Shown here in pieces: positions 48,646-61,382 of a DNA stretch of 64,000 nt (position 1 is its first letter; each line of letters starts with the position of its first letter). The DNA comes from Dasypus novemcinctus (lineage: Eukaryota > Chordata > Mammalia > Cingulata > Dasypodidae). Made by a program: the position numbers and the translations under genes. The stretch spans positions 87,815,675 through 87,879,674 of the forward strand of contig NC_080683.1 in assembly GCF_030445035.2 (NCBI RefSeq), written 5' to 3'. The notes below the pieces were generated by a model. That model did no database searches, was not told the DNA's origin, and saw only the letters and a list, made by a program, of their open reading frames with translations.

Positions 48646-48664
48646 TAATGTTTTTAACTTTCTC

Positions 48665-49165
48665 ACATTTAGGAATATGATCCACTCTCAAATTAATTTT
48701 TGTGTATGGTGTAAGGTAAAGGTGAAGGTTCATTTTATCCCCATTGGAATATGCAAATAATTTGGCACCATATATTGAAAAAGACCATTCTTTTCTTCTT
48801 AGATTGCAATGGTGCCTTTATTGCAAATCAAATGACTTATATGTCTGGATCTATCTCTGGACTCTTTTTTCTGTTCTATTGGTCTATTTGTCTATCCTTG
48901 AACCAGTACTATTCTGTCTTATGGTTTTAGAGTAAGGCTTCAAATCTGGGAGGGTAAGTCCTTCAACTTTGTTGTTCTTCAGAATTACTTTGGACATTTT
49001 AATCCTTTGCATTTCCGTTTAAATTTAGAATCTGGTTGTCAATTTCCAGAAAAAAATTCCTGCTGGGATTTTAATTGGGATTGCTTTGACTCTGTAGATA
49101 AATTTGGAGAAGACTGACATCTTAATAATATTAAATCTTCCGACCCATGAAGATGGAATATCTCT
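48665..49165 (-). mobile_element. L1 ORF2 C-terminal fragment, antisense
   Basis: On the minus strand it contains 'gggataaaatgaacc', 'aaaaccataagacagaatagtactgg' and 'acagagtcaaagcaatccc', the region of L1 ORF2 near its C terminus. Reading frame broken. Confidence 0.8.
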
Positions 49166-49181
49166 CCTTAATTATTTATTT

Positions 49182-49593
49182 ATTTTTTAAAAAATTATTT
49201 ATTTCTCTCCCCTCCCCCCTACCCCGGTTGTCTGTTCTCTGTGTCTATTTTGCTGCATCTTGTTTCTTTGTCCGCTTCTGTTGTTGTCAGTGGCACGGGA
49301 ATCTGTGTCTCTTTTTGTTGTGTCATATTGTTGTGTCAGCTCTCCGTGTGTGCAGTGCCATTCCTGGGCAGGCTACACTTTCTTTCGCACTGGGTGGCTC
49401 TCCTTACGGGGCGCACTCCTTGCGTGTGGGGCTCCCCTATGCGGGGGACACCCCTGCGTGGCAGGGCACTCCTTGCGCGCATCAGCACTGTGCATGGGCC
49501 AGCTCCACATGGGTCAAGGAGGCCCAGGGTTTGAACTGTGGACCTCCCATGTGGCAGATGGACGCCCTAATCACTGGGTCAAGTCCGTTTCCC
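49182..49593 (-). mobile_element. DAS-III-type SINE, copy 7, reversed
   Basis: The only long DAS copy here on the minus strand: gggaaacggacttgacccagtg at its head (49593 downward), B box ggttcaaacc-like, tail toward 49182. Target-site duplications taattatttattt at 49169-49181 and 49594-49606. It sits between two L1 pieces of opposite orientation. Confidence 0.95.
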
Positions 49594-49639
49594 TAATTAT
49601 TTATTTTGAATAAAAGAATACTTTGAGTAAAATTTTAGT

Positions 49640-50225
49640 TATTTTCCAAGAGTTAAATGCAGCGTTACCAAATGCTCCAGCAATTCTACTCCTAGGTAGA
49701 TATCCAAAAGGAATGAAAATATGTTGACATGAAAATAAATACAGGAATGTTCATAGCAGCATTACTCATGATAGCCAAAAAGGTAGAAACAACCCAAATG
49801 TCCATCAGCTGACGAATGGATAAACAACATGTGGTATATCCTTACAATGGAATGTTTATTTGAGCCTTAAAAAGCCACGTCTATACAACATGGATGAATC
49901 TTGGAAACATTCTAAGGGAAAGAAACTAATCACAAAGGACCATGTATTATATGATTCCATTCGTATGGAATGTCCAGAATAGGCAAATCTATGGAGACAG
50001 AAAGTAGATTAGTGGTTGCCTAGGACTGGGGATATGGCAAGGAGATGGGTTGGGAGGGACTGCTAGGGGGTTTGGGGTTTCTTTTTCAAGTAACAAAAAT
50101 GTTCTAAAATTGTGGTGATGATTGCACAACACTGAATACATTAAAAGTCATTGAATTGTACACTTTAAACGGGTGAATTGTATGGTATGTGCATGGTATC
50201 TCAATAAAGGTGATTAAACATTTTT
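49640..50225 (+). mobile_element. L1 3' end, sense
   Basis: 'ccagcaattctactcctaggtagatatcc', 'aacaacccaaatgtccatcagctgacgaatggataaac' and the terminal 'gaattgtacactttaaacgggtgaattgtatgg' then 'ctcaataaagg' mark an L1 3' end. Confidence 0.9.
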
Positions 50226-51064
50226 TTGGTTATTTTGTCCATAATCTATATTGGTTTATGTATTCTTCAATGAGCAATTTTATCCGAAATTTATCAGTAT
50301 AAAAACTTCCTAAGTTTGAAGAGAAGTCAACTGGGTCCTGTTTCCAGGATCTGAAGATTTTCCCTTTTGAAACATTTTGATGGTAAGCAGGGTATTAGAA
50401 ATCCTGAGGGTGTTTTTTCTGTTTTTTAATTCTAGAGAAATGAGAGTCTCTAAATTTGGAAAAATAAAGATAATTATTGGAGAAATAAGATTTTTGAAAT
50501 ACCCAATATTTTCAAAACTTCTCCACATGAGAAATTTCAAGCTGTATCTCCTACAGTAAATATGTGATAAAAATTCTTTATTCTAATTAAAACACCAAGT
50601 GAGACATGTTGTTTTAATAAAATATGACATATAATACTTTACACATCAATAAAAAGTTCAAAAGTAAAAAATAAAATTATTGGAAAACCCCACTTAATCT
50701 GTTTTTGAGCTACATATTTTAAAATTTAAATCCCTTAAGGAATTATGGTAATTACTATGTATTTTTTTCAATTAAAAAAATGCAACTGAATCTAAACCTC
50801 AAGTATGAATGAACACAATGGAACATGGGAATGGCAGGTTAATAAGAGAATGCAATGGAACCATGCCTTGATCTTCTAACTTACAGCAATGTGTTTCGTG
50901 AGGAAACCGAATGCCTGTGCTACCACAAAAGCAATTTTGAAACCCAACTAGTAAATTAAATATTGTAAATAGACATTTGACTGCTTTACCTAAACCAAAT
51001 ATTAAAGATGGCCAGAATACATTTTTGATGAGGATCATCTAATACAATACTAGGGAGTAATCAC

Positions 51065-51150
51065 CCTTTATTTGGTAATTTCCCCAAGGTCACATAGGCA
51101 AAGATTCAAACCCAGGTTTTTCTGGGGCCAAAGCCTGTCCCCTGAACCGC
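51065..51150 (-). mobile_element. MIR fragment
   Basis: 'ggtaatttccccaaggtcacataggcaaagattcaaaccc' is reverse MIR core. Confidence 0.75.
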
Positions 51151-51194
51151 TATGGTAGCCTGGGATGAAGGAAGTGGTCCTGGCTCTTCAGTCC

Positions 51195-51645
51195 CCGTTG
51201 CCATGTGGCTGTGCGGCTCCCTCTCACTGTGGAAGGAGTGTGCTTTCCTGCCTCATTGGTGTGCACTTGGCCACATGTCTTTTCTGGCCATTGGAGTGTT
51301 AGTGTAATGCAAGCAGATCTTAAAGGAACTCGAGTGGTTCCGGTTGATCTCCTTAATAGTAGCTATAAGACGAGCATTCCCCAGGAAGCCACTGCCCCTT
51401 CCAGCCTGGACCCAGCAACAAATGCTCATGGAACAGACCTGAGCCCGACCTGAAGCCTGGAGCCAAATCTAGTTGGCCTGCAGTGAGCAACTTGGTGCTC
51501 GGGACCTGGAATCCAAACATTCACAGCTGGTGTCCTGCCCACCTGCAGACCTATAAGCGGAAAATAAAATAAAATTAAGCGGAAAATAAAATAAAATTAA
51601 GCAGCTTGTTATTTTAAGGCACGAGTGTTGGGGTAATTTCTTGCC
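51195..51645 (+). mobile_element. MaLR/MLT-type LTR
   Basis: Ends with an A/T-rich polyadenylation region and 'gcagcttgttattttaaggcacgagtgttggggtaattt', the form of MaLR LTR 3' ends. The poly(A) signal region carries a perfect 22-bp tandem duplication (51555-51576, 51577-51598), each unit with AATAAA. Confidence 0.6.
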
Positions 51646-51649
51646 AAGG

Positions 51650-54080
51650 CTCAGCCTGGAACCCAAGTCGAGTGGGAGACAAGAGGGGAGGTGGGCATTC
51701 TTGCCCTGGTGACAGGGAGTTGGTTCTCCTGCTCCCCCAATTCCTGGTCCCGCTTCACGGCTGCTCTCAGGAGACGGATCACAGCGCACTGGTCCCAGCC
51801 ATCTCAGGAAGTGCCTTCTGTGGAATTGAATCTCACAAGCTACTGGCGGGCTTCTCGGCACTGCTGCCCTGCTCGGTCGGACGGACAGACGTGCCCCCAG
51901 TTGTGCCCTGGGGCGCCCTGGTCACCAGCACCCTCTGGCGTCCCATCCTCACCTGCAGGAGCAGAGCATGAGATGGCTGCCAGGCCTTCCAGACCCCAGA
52001 GGCCATGGCAGGAGCTTTCCACAGCTGGGCCCTGGGGCTGGGGTAAGGAGGACTTCAAAGGAACCCAAAAATGTGTCAGGCAATTGCTCTGCTGGCACAA
52101 GGTTCCTGAGGGAAGAAGGTGAGAGAAGAGACAGACATGCTCTACAGCAGATTCCTGGGTCTCGTGCCCGAAAGCATGATTCGGCAAGATTGGAGAGGGC
52201 CTCAGAAAGCTACATTTTAAAAGACCATCCTAGGTCCCGCACAGGCAGTTTTGAGAACTGTGTTTTTTGGTTTCCCTAGCTGGGATTTGTTGCGAAAGTT
52301 TGTGAAGGGTCAGAGGTCAGTGTGAGCAAGTGGGCTTTGCTTGAGTGGCTGAGAGCCTCCCTCCTTGGGCAAGGGCTCGGCTCACCCTGACACAGGGAGG
52401 GAGTCAGGCTCTGAGTAGCTGTCAGGCTGGTGAGGTCTGCAGGGAGAGCACCCCCAGGGCTGCGCCTCCAGGCAGAGGGCCCAGGAGGACCGCCTGGCCC
52501 ACATCTGCCGTCAAGATTCTAATCAGGAAATTCCTATGTTTGCAAAATGCAAACACCGACGGCGTGAGCTGCTGCTTTCTCTTCTCAATGTGGATCCACA
52601 AGGATCTTGAACCTGAGTGGATACATGTCTACATGTAACACAGACACACTCTCTCCTGACGGCCAGAGGCCAAGTGTGGCTGTCACTAACTGTGGCCAGG
52701 GTTCTGCAGCTTCTCCGTCAACAATGGAAGTCTTCTTCTAAACCAGGCCTTCCAGATTTACTCTCCAGTTACAGCAATAGGCATGCGCACGTTAGACAAG
52801 CAATCCTAACACTTCTGGAAAATTGGCGACGGCCTTTCTACCAGGCTACACTTTTCAGAAAGTTTCATATGACAGCACAATATCCAGCATCATGGTTCCA
52901 GTCAATTCAGGAAATAAACAGTCTTCAGCTGATTTGGGTCTCTAAGACACAGAGCTCCTGGCCAAAAACGTGCCCTTTGATTTTCATCCCTTTAAACTGA
53001 AGCACTCTCTAAATGCATTTCCATTTTAACAAACAATGCCTTATACTGGCATGATATTCCTTCTTGAAGAAACTCAGATTGTAGTTTTGGATTCTAACCC
53101 TTAAATTCAAGGTTGATATCTGAGTGCCTAGTGTGTGCCAAGTTCCTACCCTCAGGGAGCTTAGAGGAAAGGAGAAGAACTCAGGGAAACGACCTCAGCA
53201 ACCAGAGCAGGGAGAAGAGCGTAGTGGACCTCATGGAAAGACCAGAAGCCAAGCGTGGGGGAACTTCTGGCTGAGGGATCAGAAAGGGCTTCATGGAGGA
53301 GGCATGTGGGTTGGGCCTCAAAGGATGGCTAGGCTGTTAAGAAGAGAGAAGGTAGAACATTCCAGGCAAGGGGAGAGGAATGGAGAAGCACAGAGTATGC
53401 TTGAGGAATGGTGGGTGAGTCAACTGTAGCCAGGAGACAGGGTGGGGGTGCTGGTGCAGGTGAAGGGAGAGTACGAGGCTGGCCTGACAGTGGAGCTAGA
53501 CCACAGAGGACAGAAACTCCCTGAATAAGCTCAAGTAAAACAGCGGTCTCCTGCACATCTTCTGAGGGATGTCATGGAAGTGGTGCCCAGGGAGCAAGGC
53601 TGGGCCTCTAAGAGGGGACAGCAGCTGTTCCCAGTCATTTTCTCTCTCTGGTGGCCCACAGTCTCCAGCTACTATTTCTCTCTGCAGACTGGTGTTCTCT
53701 CCTCCGCCATGGGGCCCACCCTGGTCCTGACATGACAAGATCTTCATACCCAGCACCCATCACACATCTCTTGATTCTTGGTTCCGACTGAAGGGAGACA
53801 ATTTGATTAGCCAGTGGTCAATCAATGGGTTGATTCCCACTCCCTCCCCCTCCCATCACCCAAATCAGGGCTCTACCCTGTTAGCCTTGGGGGAGGGACG
53901 CCACATGGTGAAAACATGGCTGCCTGGGCAGGCCCTTCAGTAGAGGTTGTAGCATGTGGGGAGCTTCAAGAAAGCTGTAATTTTGGAAGATGAATCTCAC
54001 CATGTAAATGATAGACTGAAGATGAAGAGGAAGTTGCCAACATGAATGAAACATCAAAATCTACCTCCTCATGCTAGGTA
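51650..54080. other. intergenic stretch, G+C-richer, no gene
   Basis: Multiple overlapping open frames (up to 143 codons, 51691-52122 plus) with no recognisable product and no consistent codon pattern. Likely chance frames in G+C-rich sequence. Confidence 0.45.
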
Positions 54081-54084
54081 GTGC

Positions 54085-54245
54085 TGTCTGCATATTACTT
54101 CATTTAGTTTTCACAAAAGCCCCTTGTACTCATAAGGAAACCTGAAGCTAAGAGGCTTGGAGAGGGGAAGTAACCTGCTAGTCACATAGCTAGTAAGTGG
54201 AAGAATTGTGATTTGAACCTAAATAGACTCAAAACTCATGCTTTT
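54085..54245 (-). mobile_element. MIR
   Basis: 'aagctaagaggcttggagaggggaagtaacctgctagtcacatagctagtaagtgg' is a clear reverse MIR core. Confidence 0.85.
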
Positions 54246-54588
54246 TTCACCACCCCAAGCAGCCTCCCTTGGAATGTCTGCCAAGTGTCCTAGGTCCCAC
54301 AAGCATCTTGCCTATTTTCTCTTCTTTCTCCTGGGTCTTTTATTTTAGTTAATGGCACCATCATCTACCTGGTTACTCAAGCCCAAACCTCTCTAACCCT
54401 CAGTTTCCTTTTCTGCAAAATAATAATGGTAAGCCCCAAGAGTTGTGAGAATGAAATGAGATGATTCTCACAAAGTGCTTAGCATCAAGCTTGGGGTTTG
54501 GCACATGGTAGGTCCAGAATTGGCTGGTGAAGCAAATGATTGGATGTGGAGGACAACCAGGGTATGACTGGAGTTTCATTTGTCTAAT

Positions 54589-54800
54589 GTGGGGTTGGCA
54601 AACATTTTCTGTAAGTGGCCAGGCAGGCAGTAAATATTTTCAGTCATATGGTCTCTGTGGCAACTACTCAACTTTGTGGTTGTGGGACAAAACCAGGCAT
54701 GGGTATGATGTAAATGGGCACAGCTGTCTTCCAATAAAAATGTATATACAAAAAACAAGCAGGGGCCAGTTTGACATCATTATAGTTTGTCAACTCCTGG
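54589..54800. mobile_element. nonautonomous hAT-Charlie-type element with inverted ends
   Basis: Left end ggggttggcaaac (54591) and right end gtttgtcaactcctg (54785) are inverted relatives. The interior 'ggtctctgtggcaactactcaac' and 'ccaataaaaatgtatatacaaaaa' is a well-known repeat body. Exact family name not assigned. Confidence 0.8.
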
Positions 54801-55339
54801 ACTATCCTGCCTCCTTTTGCAGGATTTTGCTCACTGCTCCTTCTCCGGAGTCTAGCACAGTGCCTGGCAGATAGTAGACACTCCATAAATATTTGTTAAA
54901 AGAATGATTAAAAGAGAGAAAGCAAGCAAGCAAGTTTAAAAAAGAAAAAAAAAGGCTTAGGATTACCTGGATATCAGCTGCAGGGTTGAGTGCAGGAAAT
55001 AGAAACCACTCTAGGGTTTGGAAGCAAAAAGGGGTTTAATATGGTGAATTACAAACATGTTGGAAGGGCCAGAGAAAGGGCTCCATGTGGGGCCTCCAGG
55101 GATGACTCCAGAATGGGAAGAACTGATCTCCAGGGGATCTGCCACCTCTACCAAAATCAGGAAGGTGGGACCCAGGAAGTTGCTGCTAGGACTGCTGACC
55201 TGGAGAACACTGTGGCAGCCCCACAATGGCCAGAAGGGAACAGCAAGATGTCTGGGAAATGTAGTTTTTAGATTCTCAGATGCTGCAGTTCTGGGAACAG
55301 CCTAGAAAGGGGTAGGAATGGATTTACACCATAGGCAGT

Positions 55340-55805
55340 ACAAACTGTCCATCCTGGTGATCGACTGCCATGAAACAAACCATCCCAAAACCTAGTGGCT
55401 TAAAACCACAATCATTTATTTTGCTTAGAAATTTGAATTTGCACGGGGCCTGGTGGGCGTGGCTTGCCTCTGCTGCTTGAGGAGTCCGCTGGGGTCGTTC
55501 AACTGCTGGTTCAACAGGGCTCCACTGTGTGAGCCAGCCCCCACGGCCACACGGAGAGCCCACGTGGGGAGAACCAGTGCCCCCAGAGGTAACCCCAGCT
55601 GAACTCTCGGTCAACAGCCAGCATTGGCTTTCCAGCCATGTGAGCAAGCCATGGTGAAAGCAGACCCCCAGCCACGTTGAGCAGAGGTGAGTTGTCTATC
55701 ATGAGCTCTGCCAAAATTGTAGATTTGTGAGCAAAATAAGTGATTGCTGCCACTTCAGCCTTTAAGTTTTGAGGTGGCTTGTTATGCAGCAATAGATCTC
55801 CAGAA
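55340..55805. mobile_element. LTR/retroposon mosaic, MaLR-type 3' end
   Basis: Left part 'aacctagtggcttaaaaccacaatcatttatt' is a common mammalian repeat motif; right part 'tttaagttttgaggtggcttgttatgcagcaatagat' is the 3' end of a MaLR LTR in plus orientation. Boundaries uncertain. Confidence 0.55.
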
Positions 55806-58385
55806 TGTGAAGGTTGATTTCAATGCAAAGGAGGAGGGGAACAGATGGGGCAATCAACAAGAAATGAAGCAGCCAAAAGCCAGAGAGGGATAATGGTTCA
55901 CCTAAATATAAGCCAAATCCACCTCCCTGCCATACTCCTCCTTATAACATTCTGACTTAACGGCATTCTAACTTCAATGCTTTCTGAAAACCAAGTGAGT
56001 ACAGTTTGGGATATATCTGCCCTGCTAGCAAGCCAAAGCTTGGGCCAAATGCTGTAGATCCCTTTACTAAGCACTGCTGCTTGGAGACTTTTCATCTCAG
56101 CTGCCCCTCAGCTCTTTCTGATCATGGCTGAAAGATTTAGAATTGAAATTGCAAACTGTCATAAAAATGGAAGACTGACCGACTGTGGTTGTGATTCTTT
56201 TATGAAGGTTTCAGGATAGCTGAGGTGATTTCAAATTATAGGGTTGTGCCAGTTGTGTACTGCACGATTCTAGCAGGCACCATTCAAATTCCAGTCATCC
56301 TTTTGCATATTTATTACAATTTTTCTGGCAGATGGTGGCAAAGTGTCTTGAGGTAGGGTGGCTTTTCTTAATTTGCACAAAGACAATTTATAGCTAGTAG
56401 CAAGAGGCATAGGAACAAAACAAGTGTCTAATAAATCTTAGGCCAGTAGCAGGGATTGTGGGGGAAAGTTTGGGAGTAGGGAAGGGTATTAGGATTGGGG
56501 AAGGACCCCACACTTAACCAAAACGGACACCCAAGAGATAAAGTGTTGAGATTTTTTTTTGGTTCAAATTCAGCCAGGTGGGGCCAGTAAAATTATAGAG
56601 GAGTCAGGATGAGTTAAACAAAGGAAGACTACTTAGGGGAAGCAGACAGAATCAGCTATGGACTTGCCATGGAAAGTGGAAAACTAAAGGTTGACTAATA
56701 AGTAAATAATGATCCTTTGTGGAGAGATGGGGATGAAGAGAATGAAGGGGGTGAAATAAACATCTAAGTGAAAATTCTGTGATTCTAATGGGGGCAGGGC
56801 ATCTGGTATACTGAAGGAATTTCATGCCGCTTCTGACCACTCTGGTTCTGAAAATATGTTGATTTTGAACAAATATCATAATCCATTTGAATGGTGTAGC
56901 TTCTGACTGTCAAGGCAGATTACACAATGCTTTTTTCCCCCCAGATGGGTTGTAGATTGCAGAATCTTTACAGTTTGGAACAATGTTCTCTATTTTGCAT
57001 TTAATTCCAAAAACAGAATCACAGCCAAACACAGTTTTTCTATGTATTTACCAAGGTCTCCTTTGGCTGAGCACATGTTGTTTTTGTTCTTGGCTTGCTG
57101 TTTTAAGCATAGCTTTACTACGTTTCCATTTTCCCCCCTACCATTCACAAACAAGTACTTATTTGAATTAGAGCAGAAAAATACTGAGAAGAATGAAGCA
57201 TTGCTTTCCCCCTCTCAAACACGATGAGGTCATGGCTTAGTGATAGCAATGACAATGATTAATGCTTTACACTTTCACTTAGAGACCTCCAGGAAAGTAT
57301 AAACAAATATTTTTTTGAAATTTGCAGGTGAGAGGTGGGAGGTGAAGTGGCTCACACAGGATTGTGCTGATTACAGTCTGATTCTTCTTCCCCTTCCCAA
57401 TTACCTCACAAATTATGCTTTGGTGAAACAGTACTGGAGCTATTCATATTTTAAATCAAACTAAAGTTCACTGAAGTAGGAAAATTATGCATTTTACATA
57501 AATGATGTGGGCAAATTATTATTCAACTTTTAACAGGATTTTTCTATCACTTTCCTGCGCACAATGTAATATGGTTAATTTACCAGAAAGCATTGTTATT
57601 CATTCCCTAATTCTCTAGGCAACTGCTGCCATTTGCTTACCATTTCTTTGCTCTCCGGGAATTGACAGATCTTCTGGCTCCATTAGGGTGGTTTGGGTTC
57701 CTGAGTAATCTCCAGAGGTTCAACCTCCCTCCTAGTATCTTCTAGTCCTCCTTCCTTATCCCTCCAGAGGAATCTAAAATAGAAAGGATTTACATACCTG
57801 AATTCAGTTTCTGAGTGGCTTTAAATGAATCCTTTTGTAAACACACACCAAAAAAAAAAAAAAAAAAGATAAAATCTCTTGTTGTTTAGTAATATTTCCC
57901 CACCGTATTACATGTACGCTTTTAATTAAAAACACTATCTGAATAATACCCATTTCATTCTCTCTTGCTTCCAATTAGCTACCCACTGATTATTACATAG
58001 CAAGCACTTGATAATTAACCAAGGGAAAAAAGCCCAAACAAAACAACCAGAACACCTTGCAACTGTTATTATATACTTTCCTTCATGATTTTATATATTA
58101 CATGATGATTGAAGTAAAATAGCCTGGACAATAAATTGAGAGGAAAGAATTTAACTAGAGTCCTAAATGGAAGGAAAAAACGTACTAATTGTTATTAAGA
58201 GAGGGTAGAAAGGAGTTACTACAAGCCTATTACAAGCAATTCTTTTATTCTCATACTCCATAAATATATTTGAATTACATTTCAGCTGGGACAATGTAGC
58301 CAACAACCTGCCTAAATTCTTAACAATATGATCTACTACCTCCTCCATTTGGCAGCCCACCAATTGGAATAAATGATATACTTAT
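55806..58385. other. intergenic A/T-rich stretch, no gene
   Basis: A poly(A) run at 57849-57867 and low-complexity pieces. No exon or RNA gene recognised. Confidence 0.5.
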
Positions 58386-58388
58386 ATC

Positions 58389-58605
58389 CTTTTTTTTTTT
58401 TTAAGGTACCAGACCTGGGGACTGAAACCGGGACCTTGTTTGTGGAAGCCGGCACTCATCCACTGAGCCACATTGGCTTTCCCGGGTTGGTTTTTTCATT
58501 TGTTCTGCTTGTTGTTCGTTTTTATTTTTTCAGGGAACCAAACCCAGGACCTCCCGTGTGGGAAGCAGGTGCTCAACCACTCGAGCCATATCTGCTCCCC
58601 TTTAT
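58389..58605 (-). mobile_element. DAS-type short SINE, two tRNA-like units, full
   Basis: On the minus strand: ggggagcagatatggctcg, B-box-like gggtttggttccc, a T/A-rich linker, then a second unit with B-box-like ggtttcagtcccc, ending in an A run (T run on plus at 58389-58402). Same arrangement as at 13784. Confidence 0.85.
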
Positions 58606-58654
58606 ATACCTTTTAATAGGTGTGTGTATGCGTGTGGGTGTGCGTGTGAGGACG

Positions 58655-58716
58655 AGGAATAGGAAGGGAAATAGGGACAAAGGGAGGGAAGGGAGGGGGA
58701 GAGAGAGAGAAAGAGA
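58655..58716. repeat. purine-rich (AGGG/GA) simple repeat
   Basis: Run of AGGGA and GAGA units following a TG-rich tract (58619-58650). Confidence 0.85.
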
Positions 58717-58899
58717 ATGAATTTCTTGGCATGGTTTTGACTTTTCTTCATTTAGACTCCTTTGTTGAGCACCTTCTATTATATATTTAAGCATGAGGTA
58801 GGCCCTAAAAGGGGCTGCAAATCTGAAGGAAACACATCCAAAGGTGAAAGCGCTGGCCCCCTACAATTAAGCAGTGCATAATCTTTTACTTGTCCTCTA

Positions 58900-59105
58900 G
58901 ACTTGCGTTAAGGCAGGCCTGTTTGGGCTGGGTGCCACGCCTTTGCTAACATCTGTGCTTCCTGTCTAGCAGAGCACTTGTTGTAACTATCTTTTGTGGG
59001 TCTCCATCCTCACTGGTCTGTGAATACTAAATTGTTCCTTTGAATTTCTAGCGCCAAGCACAAAGTCTAGCCACTCAGCGAGTGTTTGGAGAATGAATGA
59101 ATGGC
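58900..59105 (+). mobile_element. L2 LINE 3' end
   Basis: Terminal 'gcgccaagcacaaagtctagccactcagcgagtgtttggagaatgaatgaatgg' fits the L2 3' end. Confidence 0.65.
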
Positions 59106-59979
59106 AAGTTTTACACAAATCCACTGTCAAATCCACCTGCATTCCATGTTTGGAATAGCCCTAGCAAAAGGACTTCTCTTGTCTCAGCTTTGGTTTCTTC
59201 CTCCTCGTTCAATGTTTTCATCCTTTCTACTCTCACTTGCTGCCACCTTGGATAAGCAGGCTGGCCCGACTGGAACTTCCCTTCCAGGTGAATCTGGATG
59301 TTTTTCCTCTTCCCATCATCAAATTCCCTTGTCTTCTGTCCTATTCTCAGTCAGGGGGCTGTTATTTGCTGGGGAAAAAAAGGAAATCAGATAAGAGAGT
59401 CGCATTAATGGGGGCCCATATAACCTCTCCTAAGTACAATATTTACACTTTAGCAGTGGTGTTTTTGGACAACATCTTCATGCTGTGCTTCTCAAACAGG
59501 GCAAAGGAACTCCCTGGGTGTGCTACGGAGACTTGAAGCCATAAGCTGATTAACAATGCACAACTTGAAGGTCTGGGAAAATAATCTCATATTAAGACAC
59601 AGATGGATATATTAAGGAGTAGCATATCAAGTTTTCATATAATTATTAAGAATGGGACCTTGAAGGCATTTCATTTCATTAAGACTATCACATGGTGCCA
59701 TTTGTTCCACGTTGTCCCAGGTTGCAGGGAACAAACAAGTTTATCCTCCTTTGGTGTTGGGATGAGTTCTGAGGAAAGGTTTGGGAAGCACTAATGGTGT
59801 TCACATCAGGCTATAATAGATTAGGCCTTCAAATCACAAATGGAAGATGGCGACCACATGCTCATAATGGACAGGGTTAAGGCTATGGGCAGCACACAGC
59901 AAAACCTGGTGTGCTCAGCAGATTCTTAGGTAAGAGCATTGTTCACAGGTAAACCATTCACAGTTGGCATCATCTGTCT

Positions 59980-60123
59980 ACCCACACATCCACCCCTCTG
60001 CCTATTCATCTATCCATCCATCCATCCCCATCTATCACCTACCCATCCATCCATCCCCTCATCCCCCATCCTTCTATCCATCCACCTTCCAACTACCCAT
60101 CTATCCATCCATCCATCCATCAT
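59980..60123. repeat. CATC/CATCTATC interrupted tetranucleotide array
   Basis: Repeated ccatctatccatccatccatc units with interruptions over about 140 bp. Confidence 0.95.
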
Positions 60124-60179
60124 TGACCATAAGCTCATCATTGTTCTACATGCAGGGGAAAAAAGAGTGAAAAAATAAA

Positions 60180-61380
60180 ACAGTCTGTTCTTAAGGAGCT
60201 CACAATCTGGCAGAGAAAACACATTAAAAGAAGAGTAGTAGTACTAAATGAACATATAGTAGTACTAAATACATTATTAAAAGTGGCGTAAGTATTTTGG
60301 AGAGGAGCAGAGTGCTTGGCTGCTTGGGGGAGCAGTCATTTGTCACTGATTACATTCTTGTTAGAATAGTCCCTACCACATAGGAAAACCACTTATTTTT
60401 ATGTTCAGTCCCAAGAGTTAATTTTTAAAATAAAGGCATATTTTCTTCTTAAGGGATTCTGAATATTTTTCATGCTGGAAAAGAATGAGGCATGATTTTG
60501 GAAATTTATTTTGAATTTATTTCTGGGAATATAGGTATAAATTATGAAGATCCATTTGATATTTCAAATTATTAAGGATACTAATTTTTCAATACTTTTT
60601 CTGTAGTTATAATCTTTTTGGTAATTAAACATGTGACTGATAACTGCTTTCTTTAGTAATTTGTATCCCACAGTATCATTTTTGGAATCAAAATTTGTTT
60701 GAACTTTCTTTCCCCCCCCAAATCAGTCTTTCCTCTCTCCCTACCTTCCTTTTGGCAAGTATTTCAGACAGCCTAATTGAATTCCAAAAGTACAGAATAT
60801 AGTGGCAAGAAAACCAACAAGAATAATCTAAATCTATTAACATACAATTCAAGAATGAGTTGACTAAATGACATTTTACTCAAATATAACTTTTTAGGAG
60901 AGGCCTATTTTCCCCAGTGAGGTTCTCTTGTCCTGAGCCAGGACAAATGAATAGATTACATCCTTTTTGCAGCAGGTTTTAGTACAATTCTCTGGATGCT
61001 CCTGAAAACCTTACTTTCTTTCAAGAATCATGAAAAAACCATTCTGATTAATACAGAACAAATTCTTACGGCCCCATAGGGAATTGCAGATGAAATTTTG
61101 CAATTTTGTAGCTTCAATACTTGTAGAAAAATCTGGTGCCAAGATTTAACCACGGCAGCAGGGTGGGGGTGGGGCAATTCCTGTCTTTCTCGAGGCAGGT
61201 AAACACCCTCTGGTGCTTGTCTGAAACTCTTTAGCACTGCAGCTGTATTTGAGCAATTAGGCACACACTTAACTTTTCTCACGAATTTTAGGTCCCCTGG
61301 GATGAGAGAAGTCAAGATCAGAAGCCAGCCCACTGTTGGCAAGAGGTTGGAAGGCTTTCCCTTGCATCGAGGCTGTAAAG
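60180..61380. other. intergenic A/T-rich stretch, no gene
   Basis: No coding or RNA gene seen. The minus-strand open frame 61028-61597 (189 codons) overlaps the CpG-rich patch to the right and has no recognised similarity. Confidence 0.5.
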
Positions 61381-61382
61381 CA

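Noticed and set aside
4247-49593. tRNA genes suggested by A and B boxes
   Set aside because: The boxes belong to tRNA-derived SINE heads; they lack a foldable acceptor stem and are followed by SINE bodies.
49147-49613. Three overlapping plus-strand frames of 97-149 codons
   Set aside because: These are the antisense frames of the reversed SINE copy 7.
51691-52122. 143-codon plus-strand frame with opposed 115-codon frame
   Set aside because: Both strands open in the same G+C-rich stretch, no known family; typical of chance.
59980-60123. CRISPR-like regular array
   Set aside because: It is a tetranucleotide (CATC) simple repeat with interruptions, no unique spacers, in a mammalian genome.
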